Part shown: positions 25,484-32,482 of the stretch, piece by piece
Layout: every line of letters starts with the position of its first letter
How positions within the stretch are numbered: position 1 is the first letter of the stretch
Source: Bacteroidales bacterium
GTDB taxonomy: Bacteria; Bacteroidota; Bacteroidia; Bacteroidales; UBA3824
Direction: 5' to 3'
Length of the DNA: 52,744 nucleotides
Assembly (NCBI GenBank): GCA_017535325.1
Contig: JAFXUC010000034.1
Coordinates: 1-52,744 of the forward strand
Notes under the pieces: model-generated
Databases searched by the model: none
What the model was told of the DNA's origin: nothing
What the model saw: the letters and a program-made list of their open reading frames with translations, nothing else
Translations under genes and position numbers: made by a program

Positions 25484-25679
25484 CCGCAAATATAAACCTT
25501 TTTCTATTTTTTACCAAATTTTTCTGCTAATATTTTCTCTTTCAATCTTTTACACAAACTTTTTCGTAACTTCACCCCCTAAAAAGTTACAGAGAAAATT
25601 TTGTTAGAAAAATTTACGGTTTCGTAGATAAAAAACCGCTTTTCGTAAATTGTCCAATAATTGACATTATGTTAACTAA
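25484..25679. repeat. Left arm of a 196-bp inverted repeat that contains an outward promoter
   Basis: It matches 27907-28103 in reverse complement. The inner 115 bp (25565-25679) align without gaps with about 6 mismatches. The outer 81 bp are looser but keep the -33 and -7 boxes. Inside are a 7-bp hairpin GTAACTT/AAGTTAC around CACCCCCT, the sequence TTGTCCAATAATTGACA and a GTTAAC palindrome. It reads outward into the Rpn-type gene and the minus polysaccharide arm. Confidence 0.85.
25487..25518 (-). promoter_or_regulatory. Promoter heading the Rpn-type gene and probably the minus arm
   Basis: Minus strand TATATTTG (25494-25487) with TTTG (25518-25515) exactly 20 bp upstream; the start codon is 26 bp on. 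The same boxes with the same spacing occur in the right arm of the inverted repeat. Confidence 0.75.
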
Positions 25680-25713
25680 AATATTTGTTAATATATTGAT
25701 AATCAATATTTTA

Positions 25714-25721
25714 TAATTTTG
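25714..25721 (+). promoter_or_regulatory. Possible -7 element for xseA
   Basis: TAATTTTG fits TAnnTTTG but no TTTG stands at 19-21 bp, and the ATG is 160 bp downstream. The 200 bp between the repeat arm and xseA are otherwise AT-rich with no gene. Confidence 0.3.
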
Positions 25722-25881
25722 CCCTCATAAAAAATGTCCGATAAATCAAAAATAATAGTAAAACTTTTAGTCTACCAAAATTTTAATAAATGTAAAAAAA
25801 AAAAACGTTAATACTGTAAAACAAAATTGGTACATATTTTGAAAGCCCATTAGCAAAGTTTAACCCAAAAAACTCAAAAAA

Positions 25882-27138
25882 ATGTCAGAAAACAACGAAC
25901 AAAAACATATCCACTCTCTTCACCGATTTCTTACAAGTATCTCAAACTGCATTGATAAATTTTATAACGAAAAATACTGGATTAAAGCCGAAATTTCTAA
26001 ACTGAATCTCTATACAAAATCAGGTCATTGTTACCCTGAACTAATTGAAACTCAAGACGGTAAACAAATTGCAAACGCATCAGGATTTATTCACAAAAAC
26101 GATTACCAACGCATTGACCAAAAATTCCGCGAAACAACTGGCGAACCTCTTCATGCCGGTATGGTAGTACTCCTTTTATGTACAGTACACATCTCAACAA
26201 CTCGCGGTTTAAAACTTGATATTTCTGACATTGACATCAACAGCGTTATCGGCGAACAAGCTCAATACAAAATATTAACAATCAACAAGTTGAAATCTGA
26301 CGGTGTATTCGCTCTCAACAAACAAAAAACACTGCCAAGAATCGTCAAACACCTCGCTGTAATTTCTGTCGAAACCGGTAAAGGTTATGCCGATTTTATC
26401 AGCATTATCAACAATGCTCAAAAAATCCATGTCAAAACCACACTTTTTAATTCAATGATGATGGGCGAGACAGCCGTAACGGAAATTCAGAGCAGTTTGC
26501 ACGCAATTTCAGCACGCCAAAAAGAGTTTGATGCAGTGTGCATAATTCGCGGCGGAGGAGGCGATGCAACTCTTCAATGCTTTAACAATTACGAACTTAC
26601 AAAGGCTGTCGCAACTTTTCCTTTGCCTATTTTATCCGGAATAGGACACGCAACAAACGATACCGTTACAGAACAAGTCAGTCTAATGAGTTTTGTATCT
26701 CCTTCTGAATTAGCCAATTACATTATCGATTACGATATTACCGAAGTTGAAAGATTTCACAAATTAACCAAGAAAATTTCTGACAGATTAGTTTTTCACA
26801 AAAATATCTACGTCAATAATTTCAAGTTTCCGGTTGAAAATTTCAAGTTGAAATTCAAGTTTGCTTTCGGAAGAAAATTCAATGAAATAGAAGCAAAAAA
26901 AGCGCGGATAATATCGTTGGTTCACAAGAACTTAGCCGCTAAAAACCAACAACTTGCAACAACGATTGCGAATGTTATGTCAGAGGTCAGAGTACCTGCC
27001 GCCCAAACCAAAATAACTGTTGAAGGCAAAAACATTCAAGGCGCAAAAGATTTAAAAAGGGACGATGAAATTTCTATTTTTTTCAATGACGGAATCGTGT
27101 TTGCGCAAGTCATCAATATTGTTAAAAAAGGTTTATAA
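25882..27138 (+). CDS. xseA: Exodeoxyribonuclease VII large subunit
   Basis: 418 aa, near the usual length. The N-terminal OB-fold has YWIKAEISKLNLYTKSGHCYPEL (in short: WIKAEIS...SGHCY). The catalytic core has IIRGGGGDATLQCFN (221-235) and SGIGHATNDT (252-261), the Bacteroidota form of the GHExDxT motif. A coiled middle (~280-370) and a small beta end follow. ExoVII degrades single-stranded DNA to oligonucleotides and needs the small subunit XseB. No xseB is adjacent; a convincing one lies 20 kb away at 46978-47190. The gene sits between the two arms of the inverted repeat, an odd place for a housekeeping gene. Confidence 0.9.
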   Translation: MSENNEQKHIHSLHRFLTSISNCIDKFYNEKYWIKAEISKLNLYTKSGHCYPELIETQDGKQIANASGFIHKNDYQRIDQKFRETTGEPLHAGMVVLLLCTVHISTTRGLKLDISDIDINSVIGEQAQYKILTINKLKSDGVFALNKQKTLPRIVKHLAVISVETGKGYADFISIINNAQKIHVKTTLFNSMMMGETAVTEIQSSLHAISARQKEFDAVCIIRGGGGDATLQCFNNYELTKAVATFPLPILSGIGHATNDTVTEQVSLMSFVSPSELANYIIDYDITEVERFHKLTKKISDRLVFHKNIYVNNFKFPVENFKLKFKFAFGRKFNEIEAKKARIISLVHKNLAAKNQQLATTIANVMSEVRVPAAQTKITVEGKNIQGAKDLKRDDEISIFFNDGIVFAQVINIVKKGL

Positions 27139-27186
27139 AAATCTCTAATTTAACATTTGTTTAATATATATTTCTAAAAATATATC

Positions 27187-27194
27187 TACCTTTG
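27187..27194 (+). promoter_or_regulatory. -7 element upstream of a structured leader and small antitoxin gene
   Basis: TACCTTTG fits TAnnTTTG. The nearest TTTG (27156-27159) is 27 bp upstream, longer than normal. Transcription would start near 27200, leaving a leader of ~160 nt before the ATG at 27361. Confidence 0.45.
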
Positions 27195-27246
27195 CAGCCG
27201 AAATCTTGATGTTTACAAGACTCTGTGGAGTAATCTATACGGACGA

Positions 27247-27331
27247 TTTAAACTTTGAATTTCATTTTCCTGCAACATTTTGCAGCCTCTGTTTTCTAAC
27301 AGGGGGGAAGAGAAGAAGTACACAGTTTAAA
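27247..27331 (+). ncRNA. Structured leader or small RNA candidate
   Basis: An outer stem TTTAAACT/AGTTTAAA (27247-27254 with 27324-27331, perfect) encloses two abutting hairpins: CTGCAA/TTGCAG with a CATT loop (27270-27285), and CCTCTGTT/AACAGGGG with a TTCT loop and one G-T pair (27286-27305). A purine-rich strand GGGGAAGAGAAGAAG follows. It lies between a -7 element and a small antitoxin gene, so it may be a regulatory leader or an independent RNA. No known RNA family recognised. Confidence 0.45.
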
Positions 27332-27360
27332 AGCGTTGATTAGGATTGAAATATAAAAAA

Positions 27361-27579
27361 ATGGAAGCAATAACCTTTTCGCAAAGTCAAATCCATTTGC
27401 TCAACATGGTATCCCATATCAAAACTGAAAATTCGCTGGAATTATTAAAAGAGCAGTTATCACAATTTTGTGCGGATCTTATTGATAAAGAGATGGATGA
27501 ATTATGGGATTCTGGACAATTAAATGAGCAAAAATTGAAAAATTTACGCAATTCTCATTATAGAACACCTTATAAATAA
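27361..27579 (+). CDS. Small antitoxin-like protein of a decayed PIN TA pair
   Basis: 72 aa from ATG 27361; the frame is open 15 bp upstream to a TTG, but ATG is preferred. Helical, with QSQIHLLNMVSHIKTENSLELLKEQL and an acidic middle (DKEMDELWDSGQLNEQKLKNLRNSHYRTPYK; short parts shown). Small proteins of this type precede PIN toxins in Bacteroidota. A truncated PIN gene starts 6 bp downstream. The antitoxin frame itself appears intact. Confidence 0.7.
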   Translation: MEAITFSQSQIHLLNMVSHIKTENSLELLKEQLSQFCADLIDKEMDELWDSGQLNEQKLKNLRNSHYRTPYK

Positions 27580-27585
27580 TTCATT

Positions 27586-27798
27586 ATGTGGAACAGACCT
27601 ATCGTTATTGATACTAATTGTCTGATTCAAATTATTTCTAAGAAAATGACAATAAATTTGTGGATTGCGCATTCGCCGGAGGTGCGGATGTTATAGTTTC
27701 AGAAGATTCGCATTTTAATGTACTGAAAAGTTTACCTTTTCCGTATATTAATGTTTTAACACTTGATGATTTTTTGCAGAAAGTTAGTGAAACTTAAT
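27586..27798 (+). pseudogene. PIN-domain toxin with a large internal deletion
   Basis: The first ~20 codons read MWNRPIVIDTNCLIQIISKK, the start of a PIN toxin with its first Asp. The next frame then breaks. In another frame, from about 27640, come FVDCAFAGGADVIVSEDSHF and the proper C-terminus ending DDFLQKVSET and TAA. The middle of the domain (~70 residues) is missing and the frame is shifted, so the toxin must be inactive. The antitoxin upstream is intact, a common outcome when a toxin is lost. Confidence 0.8.
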
Positions 27799-27869
27799 TA
27801 TAGCGGGTGTTGATTAATTTTTTTGTCTGTTTTAGTGTTAAAAAAAAAAAAAATACACTATAATTTTCC

Positions 27870-27889
27870 CAACAATTTTGTTGTTTTTT
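27870..27889 (+). terminator. Weak terminator after the PIN remnant
   Basis: CAACA/TGTTG stem around ATTT followed by six T's, upstream of the right repeat arm. The short stem makes the call weak. The 108 bp from 27799 to 27906 are otherwise AT-rich and contain no gene. Confidence 0.35.
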
Positions 27890-27906
27890 CGATAATATAT
27901 TTTTTC

Positions 27907-28103
27907 TTAGTTAACATAATGTCAATTATTGGACAATCTACGAAATACGGGATTTTATCTACCAAACCGTAAATTTTTCTAACAAAATTTTCTCTGTAAC
28001 TTTTTAGGGGGTGAAGTTACGGGAAAGGCTTATCTAAAACATTGAATAATAAAAAGTTAGCAGAAAAATTTGGTGGAATGGAGAAAAAAGCGTAAGTTTG
28101 CGG
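27907..28103. repeat. Right arm of the 196-bp inverted repeat
   Basis: Reverse complement of 25484-25679. The inner 115 bp (27907-28021) match at about 109 positions with no gaps. The outer part keeps the ACCAAATTTTTCTGCTAA segment and the promoter boxes. It ends 5 bp before the Fic start codon and reads outward into the plus arm. Confidence 0.85.
28069..28100 (+). promoter_or_regulatory. Promoter heading the Fic gene and possibly the plus arm
   Basis: TTTG (28069-28072), 20 bp, TAAGTTTG (28093-28100). The expected start of transcription falls within a base or two of the Fic ATG at 28108, so the message may be leaderless. Same boxes and spacing as in the left repeat arm. Confidence 0.75.
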
Positions 28104-28107
28104 CATT

Positions 28108-28959
28108 ATGAAAGAGTGCGTATATAATTTCGGTGTGAACATTGATTGGGAAATGATTTCTCGATTAAGTTCGTTAGATAGGTTCGATTCTGCTTGGGAA
28201 ACATTGGCAGATAAAGATGCTAATCAGTTGCGGGAACTCAAAACGATTGCAACGATTAGAAGCATCGGTTCATCGACAAGAATTGAAGGTTCACAAATGT
28301 CAAACGAACAAGTTGAAGAACTATTGAAAAATATTAAAATTACAAAACTTGAAAGTCGTGATGCCCAAGAAGTCGCCGGATATTTTGAGGCTTTGGATAT
28401 TATATATGAATCGTTCAATGAAATTCAAATTCGCGAAAACGACATCAAAAGTTTACACAATATACTTTTAAAACATAGTACCAAAGATTCGTGGCACAAA
28501 GGCGATTATAAGCAGATGACAAATGCTGTCGAAGCAACAATGTCTGACGGTTCAAAGAAAATAATATTTCAAACCACAGAAGCCGGATATGCAACACAAG
28601 ATGCTATGCGTGCGCTTATTAATTGGTACAATAATGAAAATCAAGTACATCCGCTGATTAAATGTGCTGCTTTTGTTTATGAATTTGTCAGTATTCACCC
28701 GTTCCAAGACGGTAATGGCAGAATGAGCCGCCTATTAGCAAATTTATTATTACTGAAAAACGGTTATCATTGGATTCAGTATGTAAGTTTTGAACACGAA
28801 GTAGAAAGTCGTAAAGTCGAATATTACAAGGTTTTGCGTATGTGTCAGGCACAACGTCCAACCGAAGATATTTCACTTTGGGTGGCTTTTTTCCTTGATT
28901 GTCTGAAAAACATTCAAACACTTTTGCAAGATAAAATCAAGCGCAAAAGCAATAATTAA
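28108..28959 (+). CDS. Fic-domain protein (AMPylase family, N-terminal inhibitory helix)
   Basis: 283 aa. The Fic core HPFQDGNGRMSR (197-208) matches HPFxDGNGRxxR completely, so AMP-transfer chemistry is possible. Near the N-terminus Ser56-x3-Glu60-Gly61 fits the (S/T)xxxE(G/N) inhibitory motif of class II Fic proteins, in which the inhibitory helix is in the same chain. Such proteins AMPylate (or otherwise modify) host proteins, and some act as toxins. The first gene downstream of the right copy of the duplicated promoter region. The target is unknown. Confidence 0.9.
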   Translation: MKECVYNFGVNIDWEMISRLSSLDRFDSAWETLADKDANQLRELKTIATIRSIGSSTRIEGSQMSNEQVEELLKNIKITKLESRDAQEVAGYFEALDIIYESFNEIQIRENDIKSLHNILLKHSTKDSWHKGDYKQMTNAVEATMSDGSKKIIFQTTEAGYATQDAMRALINWYNNENQVHPLIKCAAFVYEFVSIHPFQDGNGRMSRLLANLLLLKNGYHWIQYVSFEHEVESRKVEYYKVLRMCQAQRPTEDISLWVAFFLDCLKNIQTLLQDKIKRKSNN

Positions 28960-29167
28960 ATACCAAAAACTCACACCTTATTTAATATATACAACTATAC
29001 TTCCGATAAGTATGGTTTAGTTAATGTTATACCATAATTACACACCCTATATAATATATATATTTTTTTTCGGCTTTGCCTTTTAGCAATGTCTGATATG
29101 TTATTGTTATATATTATCAATCAAAAATAAAGTTTCAAATCATATAAAAAAGGAAAAAACGATAGTA
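28960..29167 (+). other. AT-rich gap between the Fic gene and the plus polysaccharide arm
   Basis: 208 bp without a gene. It holds a small hairpin ATACTT/AAGTAT near 29000, several TA-rich runs and no TAnnTTTG box or strong terminator. Transcription from the Fic promoter could therefore continue into the arm. Confidence 0.5.
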
Positions 29168-29677
29168 ATGTTAAAAGAAAAACTTGAATTGCAACAATTA
29201 TCTCCATTGGACGGAGTTGCATTTTATGAAATGCTACAACACATAGGTAGTCAAGAAAATGACTTTACGAACCCTGTTCATGATATGAACTTTGAAGAAT
29301 TTAGGGGATGGTTAAAACAACAAGATAATTGGGCAATAGGCAAAGACTTGCCTCAAAATTTTGTTCCTCAAGTGTGTTTTTGGCTTATTGCAAATGATAT
29401 TCCTGTTGGATTTGGAAAAATTAGAATGAAATTGACGGAGAAATCCCGTTTAGAGGGAGGAAATTTAGGTTATGCAATAGATAATAGACAACGAGGGAAA
29501 GGATATGGTTCTTTATTGCTTGCTAAGTTACTACAAAAAGCGAAAGATTATAATCTTACCAATCCTCTTATCACAGTTAAAAAGTTTAATTATGCTTCAA
29601 AAAAAGTTGCTGAATCAAATGGCGCAATATTGATAAAAGAAACTGAAGATTGGTGGTATTTTGAAGTCAATTTATAA
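29168..29677 (+). CDS. GNAT-family N-acetyltransferase
   Basis: 169 aa. The acetyl-CoA motif A appears as NRQRGKGYGSLLLAKLL (~108-124), and LGYAI before it and KKVAESNGA after it are the usual GNAT strands. It lies 9 bp before the first licD gene, so it may acetylate an amino group on a sugar or on the amino-alcohol made by this block. A free-standing acetyltransferase of general function is the alternative. Confidence 0.8.
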   Translation: MLKEKLELQQLSPLDGVAFYEMLQHIGSQENDFTNPVHDMNFEEFRGWLKQQDNWAIGKDLPQNFVPQVCFWLIANDIPVGFGKIRMKLTEKSRLEGGNLGYAIDNRQRGKGYGSLLLAKLLQKAKDYNLTNPLITVKKFNYASKKVAESNGAILIKETEDWWYFEVNL

Positions 29678-29686
29678 AATACTGAT

Positions 29687-30541
29687 ATGGAATTTAAGAA
29701 GAGGAATTTAACGCCAGAGGAGTTTCGAAAAATGCAAGTATTAGAACTTGGTATGTTGGCTGAATTTGACAGAGTATGTAAGAGGCATAACATCAAGTAT
29801 ACGATTGTAGGCGGAACTATGTTAGGAGCAATACGTCACAAAGGATTTATTCCTTGGGACGATGATGCTGATATTGGTATGTTAAGGGAAGAATATGAAA
29901 AATTTAAAAGTGTGATGTATGAATTGAATAAAGAGATTTGCTATTTTCAGGATCACACAACAGATTCTGAATATCGATGGGGATATGGAAAGTTGCGACG
30001 TACAGGAACTACATATATCCGAATAGGACAAGAACATTTGAAATGTAAAACAGGCATTTTTGTTGATATATTTCCGTTGGATGATTGCCCAAAATCATTA
30101 ATAGGGCAGATGTTTCAGGATTTTTATTGTTTTTGTTGTAGAAAAATCTTATGGTCAGAAGTGGGACGTGTTGTATGTAAAGGTTTTTACAAATATTGGT
30201 ACACAATCCTTTCTAAAATACCAACGCGAATACCATTTTCATTATTGAAATTGTATACAAAGCAAAGCAATAATAATAAAGATTGTCTTGTAAGAACTTT
30301 ATGTTTCACATCCATAGGTAAATTGTATTACAAACATCCATTAAAGCAGAGATACGGATTACCTAAACAATGGTTTATGGATTGTATTGATTATGACTTT
30401 GAAAATATCAAGGTAATGGGTTCTCGCGAATTTGATAATGTGCTTAGTTTTTGGTTTGGAGACTATATGAAATTACCATCTGAAGATCAACGAGAACAAC
30501 ATTCAGCATGTTCATATATTGATTTTGGTAATAACAATTAA
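29687..30541 (+). CDS. LicD-family phosphotransferase 1
   Basis: 284 aa. Core motif GGTMLGAIRHKGFIPWDDDADI (42-63, in parts GGTMLGAIRH and GFIPWDDDADI) is the LicD nucleotidyltransferase-fold site; the three Asp bind metal. GIFVDIFPLDD (~120) is the second conserved block. LicD proteins attach a phospho-alcohol such as phosphocholine from a CDP precursor to a sugar. Two further LicD genes and a CDP-precursor gene lie in the same run. Confidence 0.9.
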   Translation: MEFKKRNLTPEEFRKMQVLELGMLAEFDRVCKRHNIKYTIVGGTMLGAIRHKGFIPWDDDADIGMLREEYEKFKSVMYELNKEICYFQDHTTDSEYRWGYGKLRRTGTTYIRIGQEHLKCKTGIFVDIFPLDDCPKSLIGQMFQDFYCFCCRKILWSEVGRVVCKGFYKYWYTILSKIPTRIPFSLLKLYTKQSNNNKDCLVRTLCFTSIGKLYYKHPLKQRYGLPKQWFMDCIDYDFENIKVMGSREFDNVLSFWFGDYMKLPSEDQREQHSACSYIDFGNNN

Positions 30542-30549
30542 TTTTCATT

Positions 30550-31416
30550 ATGAATGATTTTGTTCCGACAGAAGAACTTAACAGAGTTCATGAGATTTTG
30601 TTAGATCTCTTTAAAAAATTTAAAATGGTGTGCGAAAAATATGATTTAAAGTACTTAGCAAATGGCGGAACGCTCATAGGTGCTGCACGCCATCATGGTT
30701 TTATCCCTTGGGATGATGATATGGATATATCCATGATGTATGATGATTATGTGAAACTTTTAGAAATTCCTCAATCAGAATTTGAATTTCCTTACTATTT
30801 ACAAAGTTACAAATCTGATGAAAACGCAGAAATATCCGCGGCAAGAATTAGAAATTCAAATACCACAGGATGTACAAAATGGGAATTCGACAATTTAAAA
30901 ATTGCATCTCATAATAAAGGAATTTTTGTTGATATTTCCCCGCTTTTTTATGTTTCGGACAATGAAAAAATAAGAAATACACAAAAACATAAATTAGATG
31001 AATTGTGGAGTGCTATTAGAGGTTGGAATGCGACAACAAGTATTGAACACGGCAACACAACTTCTTACTCGAAATATATTCCCGACTGGTTATCAGCCTC
31101 AAATAATTATACAATAGGGGATTTGAAACAAAAATATATGGATGAATGTAATCAATCCAAGGGAGAATTAATCGGTATGACCTCTTTTCGTACTCACAAC
31201 AATAAACTAATGTGGCCAAAAGAATGGTTTGATGATGTTGTAGAGATACCTTTCGAAGATACCACTATATTATGCCCAAAAATGTATGATGAGATACTAA
31301 GTAGAACATATGGTGATTGGAGAACTCCTGTTTATAATTCTTCTATACATGAGATGTATGTTTTAGATGTAAATACACCATATAATAAAAATAATGAATT
31401 GAATTTTAATCACTAA
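30550..31416 (+). CDS. LicD-family phosphotransferase 2
   Basis: 288 aa. NGGTLIGAARHHGFIPWDDDMDI (38-60, read in two parts) and GIFVDISPLFYV (~120) are the LicD blocks. Metal-binding Asp residues are all present. It lies 8 bp after LicD 1 and 5 bp before the aminotransferase gene. Sequence similarity with LicD 1 and 3 is confined mostly to the motifs, suggesting different acceptor sugars. Confidence 0.9.
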   Translation: MNDFVPTEELNRVHEILLDLFKKFKMVCEKYDLKYLANGGTLIGAARHHGFIPWDDDMDISMMYDDYVKLLEIPQSEFEFPYYLQSYKSDENAEISAARIRNSNTTGCTKWEFDNLKIASHNKGIFVDISPLFYVSDNEKIRNTQKHKLDELWSAIRGWNATTSIEHGNTTSYSKYIPDWLSASNNYTIGDLKQKYMDECNQSKGELIGMTSFRTHNNKLMWPKEWFDDVVEIPFEDTTILCPKMYDEILSRTYGDWRTPVYNSSIHEMYVLDVNTPYNKNNELNFNH

Positions 31417-31421
31417 AAAGT

Positions 31422-32480
31422 ATGTACTATTTGAATCCAAAAGTTGAAAATTTGTTCAGAATTTTCGACCAAAACGAAAGAAAGGATTTTCTGAGACTTG
31501 ATTTGAATGAGAATCCGGGCGGATTACCTCAGGATTTCATCAATGACGTTCTGAAAGACATCACGCCGCAATTTGTGGCTCAATACCCTGAAACATTGCA
31601 TTTTACCGAAGTGCTTGCCAATTTTTTGGGTACTGACATCTCTCATTTGTGCCTTGTAAACGGTTCAGCAGAAGGCATAAGGTATGTAATTCAGGCATTT
31701 ACTTCTAATAATGGAAGAATCGTCGGTGTCGTTCCGTCATACTTTATGTTTCAGGTTTATTCTGAAATGTACGGCAGAAACTTTGTCAAAGTGCCTTATA
31801 ATGAGGATTTGACAATGAACATTGACAATATTATCAGCGAAATGACCGACGACACTCAATTGTTGATTCTTCTCAACCCAAACAATCCGATGGGAAACGT
31901 ATATTCGGAGGACGAATTTGAAATCCTGTTTGAAACCGCTAACAAAAAACAAATTACGATATTGGTTGACGAAGCCTACCATTATTTCTACCCAAAGACG
32001 TTTATTCAATATGCACTCAACAAAGAACACGTTTTTGTGACACGGACTTTTTCTAAATTGTTCTCTATGGCTGGTTGCAGGCTTGGATATGTTGCAGGTT
32101 GGTCAGATGGCATAAAAATGATTCAAAAACTCTGCACCCCGCACAATACCAATGCTTTTGCTATGAGATTCGCAGAGGCGGTAATTAAAAATCCGAAAGT
32201 TTTGCAATCATTGATTGACAATTTCAACGAAGGCCGCAATTATCTGATTGATACGCTTGACAATAACGGCTATCAGCACAAAGGCGAAGCTGGTAATTTC
32301 ATTTTTATCAAGACAAAAACGGATGCTCCGAAAATCGTTGAAAGAATGAAATACGAGAAAAAGATTTTGATAAAATCTTATCCGAATGTTGGTAGTTTTG
32401 GAACTTGTCTCAGGGTTTCTATCGGTGAAAAAAAATATATGCAACAATTTTGCGAGGCACTGTTTGAATTAGATAAATAG
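31422..32480 (+). CDS. HisC/CobD-like PLP-dependent aminotransferase or decarboxylase
   Basis: 352 aa, fold-type I. Visible sites: LDLNENPGG (27-34), NPNNPMG (152-158), DEAY (183-186) and the PLP lysine Lys212 in TRTFSKLFSMAG. Members include histidinol-phosphate aminotransferase and CobD, which decarboxylates threonine phosphate to aminopropanol phosphate. Set between LicD genes and 2 bp before a cytidylyltransferase fusion, a role in making a phospho-amino-alcohol for CDP activation is more likely than histidine synthesis (inference from context). Confidence 0.85.
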   Translation: MYYLNPKVENLFRIFDQNERKDFLRLDLNENPGGLPQDFINDVLKDITPQFVAQYPETLHFTEVLANFLGTDISHLCLVNGSAEGIRYVIQAFTSNNGRIVGVVPSYFMFQVYSEMYGRNFVKVPYNEDLTMNIDNIISEMTDDTQLLILLNPNNPMGNVYSEDEFEILFETANKKQITILVDEAYHYFYPKTFIQYALNKEHVFVTRTFSKLFSMAGCRLGYVAGWSDGIKMIQKLCTPHNTNAFAMRFAEAVIKNPKVLQSLIDNFNEGRNYLIDTLDNNGYQHKGEAGNFIFIKTKTDAPKIVERMKYEKKILIKSYPNVGSFGTCLRVSIGEKKYMQQFCEALFELDK

Positions 32481-32482
32481 TT

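Noticed and set aside
25680..27906. The centre between the inverted repeats as a classical transposon
   Set aside because: No transposase or recombinase gene lies inside, no target-site duplication could be seen at the arm ends, and the arms carry outward promoters for flanking genes.
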